Below are positions 1-7,994 of a stretch of 8,796 nt of DNA, piece after piece. This stretch comes from JBKHJZ01 sp046537875 (lineage in GTDB: Bacteria; Actinomycetota; Acidimicrobiia; Acidimicrobiales; VFJN01). The stretch covers positions 1 through 8,796 of the forward strand of contig JBKHJZ010000135.1 in NCBI GenBank assembly GCA_046537875.1. The letters are read 5' to 3'. Under the pieces are notes generated by a model. That model did no database searches. It was not told the DNA's origin and saw only the letters and a program-made list of their open reading frames with translations. The first letter of the stretch is position 1, and the number at the start of each line of letters is the position of its first letter. Made by a program: the position numbers and the translations under genes.

Positions 1-44
1 CGATGCAGGCATCGGCCGGCCCCTCTCCGACCCCACTCCGATTG

Positions 45-64
45 GTGGAATTTCGTCAATTCAC
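45..64. promoter_or_regulatory. AT-rich inverted repeat, candidate operator
   Basis: Arms GAATT (48-52) and AATTC (58-62) flank a 5-base spacer TCGTC. Allowing one bulged G, the pairing extends to GTG (45-47) and CAC (62-64). It sits in the only AT-rich island of a very GC-rich leader, upstream of the transporter cassette. That is where a repressor or activator dimer could bind, but no known regulator motif is recognised. Confidence 0.3.
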
Positions 65-77
65 GCTTTGGGTGAAA

Positions 78-104
78 CCCTCCTCCACTCCCCTCCCCTC
101 CCTT
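78..104. other. C-rich pyrimidine tract (G-rich on the minus strand)
   Basis: The plus strand is almost entirely C and T over 27 bases. The minus strand reads as runs of three to four G separated mostly by single A bases, with one longer gap of about nine bases. That is close to, but looser than, a standard G-quadruplex motif. It lies between the AT-rich island and the first ATPase gene, and leaves no purine-rich ribosome binding site for the GTG at 112. Confidence 0.35.
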
Positions 105-273
105 CGCCGCGGTGCCCACCCGTCCGTCGACCGGCCGACGGCTTCTCGACGGATCCGCCTGGCGCACGCCCGGTGTCTGCCCGGACACGCCGGCGCGCGT
201 GCGAGACTCGGGGTCGGTGGCCGCCTCGTCCCCGGTGCTCCCGCAGCCCCTCGCGCCCGACCACGCCGCGAGC

Positions 274-1212
274 ATGCGCGCACACGACCTCTCCCTCACG
301 TACCCCGGGGGCACGAGGGCGCTCGCCGGCATCACGCTCGAGGTGCCCCACGGTGCGGTCGGGCTGGTCGGTCCCAACGGGGCCGGCAAGACGACCCTGT
401 TCCGACTCATGCTCGGGCTGATCGAGCCGACCGGCGGCTGGATCGAGGTGACCGGGCACCCGGTGGTGTCCGACCCGATCGGCGTGCGCACACGCGTGGG
501 CTACATGCCCGAGCACGACTGCCTCCCGCCCGACCAGTCCGCGTCCGATGTCGTCGCCACGTTCGGCGAGCTCGCCGGCCTCCCTCCTCGCGCCGCCCGG
601 CAGCGCGCCTCCGACGTCCTCGACCTCGTCGGGCTGGACGAGGCCCGGTTCCGCCCGATCGGTGGGTTCTCCACCGGCATGCGCCAGCGAACCAAGCTGG
701 CGCAGGCGCTCGTCGCGGACCCCGGCCTGGTGCTTCTCGACGAGCCCACCGCCGGGCTCGACCCCGTCGGCCGCGAGGAGATGCTCGCCCTCGTCGGGCG
801 GCTCTCCTCGTTCGGCACGTCGGTGATCCTCGCCACCCACCTGCTGGACGACGTCGAGCGGGTCTGCACGCACCTCGTGATGATCGACCGGGGCCGGGTG
901 ATGCTCGCCGGTCCGGTCGACCAGCTGACCCAGCGGACGGGGACTCTGCGGATCGAGATCGGCGGTGCGCCCGATGCCCCCTCGGTGCTGCGCGAGGCGT
1001 TGGCTGCCCGCGGCCTGGCGGCCGGCATCGTGGACGCTCGCACGCTCGACGTCGACACGGGCCGGCACGGCGAGGACGCGGTCGACGCGGTCCGAGATGC
1101 CGTGGCCGACCTCGGTCTCCGCTTGTATGCGCTCTCGACGCGGCACCGATCGCTCGGCGACGTCTACCGCTCCACCCACGCCGCACCGACGCCCTGGGAG
1201 GCCGCCCGGTGA
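274..1212 (+). CDS. ABC transporter ATP-binding protein (first of cassette)
   Basis: Nucleotide-binding subunit of an ABC-2 type exporter, 312 residues from the ATG at 274. Visible motifs: Walker A GPNGAGKTT at 33-41, signature loop FSTGM at 132-136 (a variant of LSGGQ), Walker B ending in D156-E157 within LLDEPTAGLDP, and the switch histidine H189 in ATHLLDD. The Q-loop position reads YMPEHD, with glutamate where glutamine is usual. About 110 residues follow the ATPase core, as in many drug or lipid exporter ATPases. The start is uncertain: the frame is open back to GTG codons at 235, 217, 199 and 112, and none has a good ribosome binding site. I chose 274 because the conserved domain begins almost at once after it. 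The stop overlaps the permease GTG. It should be a cytoplasmic, membrane-associated subunit pairing with the permease encoded next. Substrate unknown. Confidence 0.9.
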   Translation: MRAHDLSLTYPGGTRALAGITLEVPHGAVGLVGPNGAGKTTLFRLMLGLIEPTGGWIEVTGHPVVSDPIGVRTRVGYMPEHDCLPPDQSASDVVATFGELAGLPPRAARQRASDVLDLVGLDEARFRPIGGFSTGMRQRTKLAQALVADPGLVLLDEPTAGLDPVGREEMLALVGRLSSFGTSVILATHLLDDVERVCTHLVMIDRGRVMLAGPVDQLTQRTGTLRIEIGGAPDAPSVLREALAARGLAAGIVDARTLDVDTGRHGEDAVDAVRDAVADLGLRLYALSTRHRSLGDVYRSTHAAPTPWEAAR

Positions 1213-2117
1213 GCGCCCTGCCGCCCACGACCGCCACCGGGGCCGTCTACGACCGGGGCTACCGGCCGTACGCCGGCCCACGCGGCGGACGCCGCGAGGC
1301 ACGTGCCGCCCTCTGGCGGCTCTCCTTGCGCCGGGCGCTGGGCCTGCGGCGCTCGTGGCGTCAGAAGGTGCTTCCGTGGAGCCTTCTCGGCGTCACCTCG
1401 CTCCCCGCCGTCATCCAGGTGGGGGTCGCCTGGGCCATCAAGGACGACCCCCAGGCCTTCGCCGACTTCTCGTTCACGACCTACCGGGAGTACATCGGTG
1501 TCTCCACCGCCCTCCTGCTGTTCGTGGCGGTGACGGCACCCGACGTCGTCTGTCCCGATCGGGCCCACCGGGTGCTCCCGCTGATCTTCTCCCGGCCCCT
1601 GACCGGCGTCGACTACGTGGCGGCCAAGGTGGCGGCGGTGGCAACGATCGTGTTCGGCTTCACCTTCCTCCCCCAGGTGGTGCTGTTCGTCGGGCAGATG
1701 CTGGTGAGCGACGGCGCGCTCGAGTACCTGGTCGACAATGCCGCGGTGCTCTGGCAGGTGCCGGCGGCGGCCGCGGTGCTCGCGGTCTACTTCGCCGGGG
1801 TGGCCGTGGCGGTGGCCTCGCTCACCGACCGGCGGATCGTCGCCGGGGTCGCGCTGCTCGGCGTCATGCTCGTCACCGCCGCGGTGGCAGCCGTGCTCGC
1901 CGGCGTCGCCGGGGACGACGGCACGCCGCTCGCCGCCCTCAACCTCCTCGCCCTGCCGCTCCTCGTCCGCGACCTCATCTTCCTCGGTCACATCCACCAG
2001 GACGCCATGGTCTCGGGTGTCGCCGGCGCCGGCACGCTGGCGGTCACCGCGTACCTCGTCGTGGTGGGCTCGGCCCTGGCGGTGCTGCTCCATCGGTACC
2101 GGGCGGTGGACCTGTGA
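1209..2117 (+). CDS. ABC-2 type permease, membrane subunit (first of cassette)
   Basis: Predicted integral membrane partner of the preceding ATPase, 302 residues. The N-terminus is cytoplasmic and basic, with a YDRGYRPYAGPR motif at 14-25, which I recall as common in actinobacterial ABC-2 permeases. About six hydrophobic segments follow, near 56-77, 96-115, 141-163, 180-205, 210-233 and 268-294. Between the second and third lies the loop RAHRVLPLIFSRPLTG, the ABC-2 pattern in which a coupling helix is followed by an SRPL-like turn. The GTG start overlaps the upstream stop as GTGA, so translation is probably coupled. The reading frame stays open upstream to base 3, but that part is a shadow of the ATPase gene. 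The transported substrate cannot be deduced. Confidence 0.87.
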   Translation: MSALPPTTATGAVYDRGYRPYAGPRGGRREARAALWRLSLRRALGLRRSWRQKVLPWSLLGVTSLPAVIQVGVAWAIKDDPQAFADFSFTTYREYIGVSTALLLFVAVTAPDVVCPDRAHRVLPLIFSRPLTGVDYVAAKVAAVATIVFGFTFLPQVVLFVGQMLVSDGALEYLVDNAAVLWQVPAAAAVLAVYFAGVAVAVASLTDRRIVAGVALLGVMLVTAAVAAVLAGVAGDDGTPLAALNLLALPLLVRDLIFLGHIHQDAMVSGVAGAGTLAVTAYLVVVGSALAVLLHRYRAVDL

Positions 2118-3124
2118 CCGTCCACGCCGGCAACGCCGGCAACGCCGGCGACGGCGGGCGACCGGCGCCCCCGGCACAGACCGCTCGGCCGACACCCGGC
2201 GACCCCGCGTTCGTCGCCGATCCGACCGTCGAGGTGGCGAGCGCGTCCGTGTGGTTCGGGCAGAAGGTGGCGCTCACCGAGCTCTCCTGCTCGTTCGGAC
2301 CCGGGGTCACGGGGTTGCTCGGTCCGAACGGCGCCGGGAAGACCACGCTGATGCGCGCCCTCGTGGGCCTGCTCCCTCTGAACGAGGGCCAGGTGCGCGT
2401 GCTCGGCGGGGACCCGCGGCGCGAGCGTGCGGTCCAGCGCTCCGTCGCCCTGGTGCCCGAGGACGAGGCGGTGCCCGGCCCGCTGACCGCTCGGCGGTTC
2501 GTCCGCTACACGGCGGCGCTGCACCGGATCGCCGACCCGGCGTTGCCGGAGCGCTGCCTGGCGACGGTCGGCCTGCTCGATGTCGCCGACCGGCGCCTCG
2601 CCACGTTCAGCAAGGGCATGCGTCAGCGGGCCAAGGTCGCCGCCGCACTGGTGACCAATCCCTTGGTGCTGGTGCTCGACGAGCCGTTGAACGGCGCGGA
2701 CCCGGCGCAGCGGCTGGCGCTCATCGACCTGTTCCAGGCGCTCGGGGCCCAGGGCCGGACGGTGATCGTGAGCTCGCACATCCTCGACGAGGTGGAGCGC
2801 CTGGCCAGCCGCCAGATCGTGATCGTGCGAGGGCGGCTCGCCGCCGCCGGCGACCACCACGGCATCCGCGATGCGCTCGCCGATCGTCCCCGATCGGTGC
2901 TGGTGCGCACACCAGCGCCGCGCCCGCTGGCCGCCGGGCTCGTCGGCACCGACGCGGTGCAGGGCGTCGCGATCGAGGACGCCTCGTTGGTGGTGAGGAC
3001 CTCCCACGCCGGCGCCTTCGCGCAGGCCCTGCCCGTGGCCGCCCGGAGGTGCGGCGCCAGACTGCTCGAGGTGCGGCCGCTCGACGACTCACTGGAGAGC
3101 GTCTTCCGGGAGCTGCTGCGGTGA
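2114..3124 (+). CDS. ABC transporter ATP-binding protein (second of cassette)
   Basis: Second nucleotide-binding subunit, 336 residues from a GTG that overlaps the permease stop as GTGA. Motifs: Walker A GPNGAGKTT at 70-78 (K76), signature FSKGM at 165-169, Walker B with D189-E190 in LVLDEPLNGADP, and H222 in SSHILDE. The Q-loop region reads LVPEDEA, again with glutamate instead of glutamine, as in the first ATPase. The first 40 or so residues are a low-complexity Ala/Gly/Pro leader that begins with a 9-base tandem repeat (HAG-NAG-NAG) and is not part of the domain. Roughly 80-90 residues follow the ATPase core. It likely pairs with the permease that follows. The two ATPases share architecture but differ clearly in sequence, so they are not a recent duplication. 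Confidence 0.9.
   Translation: MTVHAGNAGNAGDGGRPAPPAQTARPTPGDPAFVADPTVEVASASVWFGQKVALTELSCSFGPGVTGLLGPNGAGKTTLMRALVGLLPLNEGQVRVLGGDPRRERAVQRSVALVPEDEAVPGPLTARRFVRYTAALHRIADPALPERCLATVGLLDVADRRLATFSKGMRQRAKVAAALVTNPLVLVLDEPLNGADPAQRLALIDLFQALGAQGRTVIVSSHILDEVERLASRQIVIVRGRLAAAGDHHGIRDALADRPRSVLVRTPAPRPLAAGLVGTDAVQGVAIEDASLVVRTSHAGAFAQALPVAARRCGARLLEVRPLDDSLESVFRELLR
2123..2149 (+). repeat. 9-base tandem repeat, three units, at the ATPase 5' end
   Basis: Units CACGCCGGC, AACGCCGGC and AACGCCGGC are in frame with the second ATPase and encode HAG-NAG-NAG at residues 4-12. The repeat lies in the poorly conserved N-terminal leader, where length changes would be tolerated. Confidence 0.75.
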
Positions 3125-3912
3125 GCGCCCACGTCTCCCAGCCGGAGGCCGGCGCCCGGAGCCGGTCGCGTCCGCTCGCCCATCCTGCGGTGGCGATCGT
3201 CGGCTACGCGCTCCGGGCATGCCTGCCCGCCCGGCGCTGGTGGGGCGTGCTCCTCCCCTGCCTGGGGGCGATCGCCTTCGGCTGGCTGACCACCCTTGAC
3301 GACGGGTCGGTCGAACGTACGTTCGCCTCCATCGCGGAGGCCGGCATCTTCGCGATCGTGCTGCCGCTCACCTGCCTGGTCATCGGGGACGCCGTCCTCG
3401 GGGCCGACCTGCGAGCGGGCACCTTCACGTTCACCTGGCTGTCGCCGGTGCCCTTCTGGATGATCATGGTCGGACGGTGGGTCGGCGGCTGGGTGGTCGC
3501 GCTGCTGACGCTGGTGCCCGCCCTGGCTCTGGCTCCGATGGTCGCCGGCCTGCCCGAGGCCGCACCGGCGATGGCCATCGCAGGCGCGGCCGGCTCGGCG
3601 GCCTACGTCGCGGTGTTCGTGCTGCTGGGAGCGCTCGTGCGGCGGTCGGCCGTGTGGGCGCTCGCGCTCGTGCTGCTGGGCGAGCGCCTGCTCGGCGGCG
3701 TCCTCTCCGCCATCGCCCAGGTGTCGCCGCTGTGGGAGGCCCAGCAGGTCTACGCCGGGCTCGCCGAGGACGCCGGCGGCTGGCGGCTGCTCCGGGACGG
3801 CACCCCCAACGGCTGGGGCGCAGTGGTCCGGCTGGGGCTGATCGCTGCGGTCGCGCTCGCGGTCGCCGCCTGGCGGGTCGCCCACCTCTCCCCCGCCGCG
3901 GACCGCGACTGA
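3121..3912 (+). CDS. ABC-2 type permease, membrane subunit (second of cassette)
   Basis: Predicted membrane subunit of 263 residues, last gene of the cassette, starting at a GTG that overlaps the ATPase stop as GTGA. Hydrophobic segments lie near 40-58, 72-94, 118-143, 150-172, 176-200 and 233-252, about six in all. The stretch DLRAGTFTFTWLSPVP at 96-111 matches the ABC-2 pattern of a conserved loop after the second segment (an AGT motif followed by an SPV/SRP turn). It is shorter than the first permease and lacks the YDRGYRPY motif, so the two permeases are different family members. The gene order suggests either a heteromeric transporter with two ATPases and two permeases, or two coupled exporters. 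Substrate not deducible. Confidence 0.85.
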   Translation: MSAHVSQPEAGARSRSRPLAHPAVAIVGYALRACLPARRWWGVLLPCLGAIAFGWLTTLDDGSVERTFASIAEAGIFAIVLPLTCLVIGDAVLGADLRAGTFTFTWLSPVPFWMIMVGRWVGGWVVALLTLVPALALAPMVAGLPEAAPAMAIAGAAGSAAYVAVFVLLGALVRRSAVWALALVLLGERLLGGVLSAIAQVSPLWEAQQVYAGLAEDAGGWRLLRDGTPNGWGAVVRLGLIAAVALAVAAWRVAHLSPAADRD

Positions 3913-3949
3913 CCAGCGCGGACCGGGCGGGACCAACCCCGGGGCGCCG

Positions 3950-3985
3950 GGCACGGGCGTGCCGCGCGAGCCGGCCGGCTGCGGC
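3950..3985 (+). terminator. GC-rich hairpins after the ABC cassette, possible terminator
   Basis: Two adjacent hairpins begin 38 bases after the permease stop. The first has arms GGCAC (3950-3954) and GTGCC (3959-3963) around a four-base loop. The second has outer arms GCCGC (3961-3965) and GCGGC (3981-3985) enclosing the perfect 12-base palindrome AGCCGGCCGGCT (3969-3980). They share bases 3961-3963 and so cannot both form fully. No T-run follows, so this would be a U-less terminator, or the palindrome may be an operator for the downstream gcvP promoter. Confidence 0.35.
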
Positions 3986-3987
3986 AC

Positions 3988-3993
3988 TAACCT
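3988..3993 (+). promoter_or_regulatory. Possible -10 hexamer for the riboswitch-gcvP transcript
   Basis: TAACCT fits the TANNNT pattern of actinobacterial housekeeping promoters. It lies about 20-30 bases before the first conserved aptamer nucleotides, which suits a start near 4000. No good -35 hexamer is found 17 bases upstream, so the call is weak. Confidence 0.3.
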
Positions 3994-4008
3994 GGCGGTG
4001 CCGACGAC

Positions 4009-4121
4009 CCCACGTGGGAGAGATCCGGCCGGCGGGTGCCGGCCCGGGCGCCGAAGGGGCAACGACCCCGGAACCTCTCAGGCACCAGGGACCGCGAGGG
4101 CGAGGCAGCTCTGGAGACGCC
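4009..4121 (+). promoter_or_regulatory. Glycine riboswitch aptamer (gcvT element)
   Basis: RNA sensor for free glycine in the leader of gcvP. The conserved glycine aptamer blocks appear in order: GGGAGAG (4016-4022), GCGCCGAAGGGGCAA (4048-4062), AACCTCTCAGGCACCAGGG (4072-4090) and GCTCTGGAGAC (4108-4118). Visible helices: GAGAG (4018-4022) with CTCTC (4075-4079); a 7-base GC hairpin (4027-4033 with 4038-4044, loop GGGT); GGGG (4056-4059) with CCCC (4066-4069); and CCAGGG (4085-4090) with CTCTGG (4109-4114). The blocks match what I recall of the first aptamer of the Bacillus subtilis gcvT element. Only one full aptamer is present. Members of this family usually switch glycine cleavage genes on when glycine is abundant, which fits the gene that follows. 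Confidence 0.93.
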
Positions 4122-4147
4122 ATCGAGCGGCGACAGAGGGGGGCGTC
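4116..4147 (+). promoter_or_regulatory. Short hairpin after the aptamer, candidate 'ghost aptamer' stem
   Basis: Perfect 6-base arms GACGCC (4116-4121) and GGCGTC (4142-4147) enclose a 20-base loop. It begins inside the last conserved aptamer block and occupies the place where tandem glycine riboswitches carry their second aptamer. It lacks the conserved second core. Singlet glycine riboswitches are known to keep such a vestigial stem on one side, and this one would be of the downstream kind. The assignment is inference from position and pairing. Confidence 0.55.
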
Positions 4148-4164
4148 ACCGGCCAGCGACCTCC

Positions 4165-4169
4165 GGGAG
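4165..4169 (+). promoter_or_regulatory. Ribosome binding site of gcvP
   Basis: GGGAG ends six bases before the GTG at 4176 and fixes that codon as the start. The region CCGGGAGC (4163-4170) can pair with GCTCTGG (4108-4114) of the aptamer, which offers a possible translational switch. Confidence 0.65.
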
Positions 4170-4175
4170 CATCTC

Positions 4176-7184
<3,009 letters not shown>

Positions 7185-7193
7185 GGGACACCC

Positions 7194-7220
7194 TGCCCGG
7201 GACGCGCCCGGTCCCGGGCG
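7194..7220. terminator. Strong hairpin between convergent genes, likely terminator
   Basis: Perfect 9-base arms GCCCGGGAC (7195-7203) and GTCCCGGGC (7211-7219) flank a 7-base loop. A T/G wobble at 7194 and 7220 adds a tenth pair. It begins ten bases after the gcvP stop. There is no T-run on either side, so termination would be of the U-less kind. Its place between two converging genes suggests it could serve gcvP, and on the other strand the DUF3237-like gene. Confidence 0.6.
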
Positions 7221-7288
7221 CTCGATCGGCGGGCCGACCGTGGCACCCGGGCCAGGCTCCGCACGCGGTTCGCAGCGGATCAGGGGCG

Positions 7289-7323
7289 GCGATGGTTCAC
7301 GGGGCCGCGATGGCTCACGGGGC
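7289..7323. repeat. 18-base tandem duplication over the stop of the DUF3237-like gene
   Basis: GCGATGGTTCACGGGGC (7289-7305) and GCGATGGCTCACGGGGC (7307-7323) differ at one base and have a period of 18. On the minus strand each copy carries an in-frame TGA, so the gene has two stops 18 bases apart, at 7315-7317 and 7297-7299. Confidence 0.8.
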
Positions 7324-7830
7324 GGGGACCGCCCGGGCCTCCACCCGCAGCTCGCCGGTCGCGAGGACGACCGTGCCCTCGACGACCGCGACCGTGCGGT
7401 TCAGGTGGTCGAGCTCCGGGACGGCCGTGCGGAACAGCACCGACCCGGTGACCCGGAACGGGACCTCCGGCCACGTGAAGGTGGGATCGATCACGGCCTC
7501 GAGCGGGGGCACCGGAGCGCCCTCCGGCGGCACGACGTACCCGCGCACGTCCCCGCTCACCCGGCGCCCGTCGTGCTCGATGACCTCGGGGGCGACGATG
7601 ACCCCGACGCCGTCGGGCCGCAGCACGAAGTGGTCGATGCCGCTGAGGCGGCCGCCCGCGAACGGCCCGGCGGTGATGCGCGCCGAGAACTCGTTGTGGT
7701 ACCGGATGCCCTCGGGGAAGACCCCGATCGGGTACAGGTCCGACAGGCTGCCCTCGAAGCGGTAGATCAGTTCCCCCTGCCCGGTGGGGGCAGGCAGGTC
7801 GGTCTGGACGGTCTGGACGGTCTGGCTCAT
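7315..7830 (-). CDS. DUF3237-like protein
   Basis: Small soluble protein of 171 residues with no signal peptide or membrane segment. Residues 19-168 look like a DUF3237 domain: GPFAGGRLSG at 55-64, LRPDGVGVIV at 70-79, a DGRRVSGDVRGY strand pair at 87-98, and the family's C-terminal VLFRTAVPELDHLNRTV at 131-147. DUF3237 proteins are thought to be beta-barrel-like and have no established biochemical role; the family call is from recalled pattern similarity. The start at 7830 is firm because AGGAGG lies four bases upstream on the minus strand (7835-7840). Residues 3-10 are a short repeat QTVQTVQT. The gene converges on gcvP and diverges from the SARP regulator, which makes control by that regulator possible but unproven. 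Confidence 0.72.
   Translation of the reverse strand: MSQTVQTVQTDLPAPTGQGELIYRFEGSLSDLYPIGVFPEGIRYHNEFSARITAGPFAGGRLSGIDHFVLRPDGVGVIVAPEVIEHDGRRVSGDVRGYVVPPEGAPVPPLEAVIDPTFTWPEVPFRVTGSVLFRTAVPELDHLNRTVAVVEGTVVLATGELRVEARAVPAP
7801..7825. repeat. 9-base tandem repeat at the start of the DUF3237-like gene
   Basis: GGTCTGGAC at 7801 and 7810, plus a partial copy at 7819-7825, is in frame on the minus strand. It encodes the QTVQTVQT stretch of residues 3-10, ahead of the conserved domain. Confidence 0.75.
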
Positions 7831-7994
7831 GGCTCCTCCTCGTGGACTGGGTCGATGCCGGCAGCGTGGCGGCCCTCGCTTGCGGTGCCCGTGCGCGCCA
7901 CGTGTGGTGGCCTCGCGGGAGCCGGCGGCAGACTGGCGGTTCGAGAGGGTTCGGCGACGGCGGGCGATCGGCCCGGAGGACGGAACGGCGGAGG
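7831..7994. promoter_or_regulatory. Divergent intergenic region between the DUF3237-like gene and the SARP gene
   Basis: These 164 bases must hold promoters for both outward-facing genes. Near the middle is an inverted repeat GCCAC (7897-7901) and GTGGC (7907-7911) with a 5-base spacer, containing CACGTG. I see no clear -10 or -35 pair on either strand and no direct repeats of the heptamer type expected for SARP binding. The minus-strand gene has a strong AGGAGG at 7835-7840. Confidence 0.45.

Larger units (their letters stand above)
1..273. other. Leader region upstream of the ABC cassette, no confident gene
   Basis: I see no convincing gene before the first ATPase. The stretch holds a 6-base inverted repeat at 1-14 (CGATGC/GCATCG, two-base spacer), an AT-rich dyad at 45-64 and a pyrimidine-rich tract at 78-104. 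No plus-strand -35/-10 pair of good quality is visible, although the AT-rich island near 41-77 is the likeliest promoter zone. From about 169 onward codons in the ATPase frame already have GC-rich third positions, so part of this segment may be coding if the ATPase starts at an upstream GTG. Confidence 0.5.

Noticed and set aside
54..59. TTGACG on the minus strand as a -35 box for an upstream divergent gene
   Set aside because: No TANNNT hexamer is found at the right distance, and no minus-strand gene start is visible within the window to its left.
112..273. GTG at 112 as start of the first ATPase
   Set aside because: The bases before it are pyrimidine-rich with no ribosome binding site, and it would add 54 residues without domain support. 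A later GTG at 199, 217 or 235 cannot be excluded.
3..1208. Upstream extension of the first permease frame
   Set aside because: This part overlaps the first ATPase in another frame and reads as Arg/Pro/Ala-rich sequence. The permease starts at the GTG at 1209.
61..1302. Long minus-strand frame opposite the first ATPase
   Set aside because: It has no recognisable domain and lies over clear ATPase motifs on the plus strand.
4122..4175. A full second glycine aptamer after the first
   Set aside because: Only a 6-base hairpin and a GACAGAGGG fragment are present. The conserved CCGAAGGGGCAA-type core and the TCAGG block do not recur, and there is too little room.
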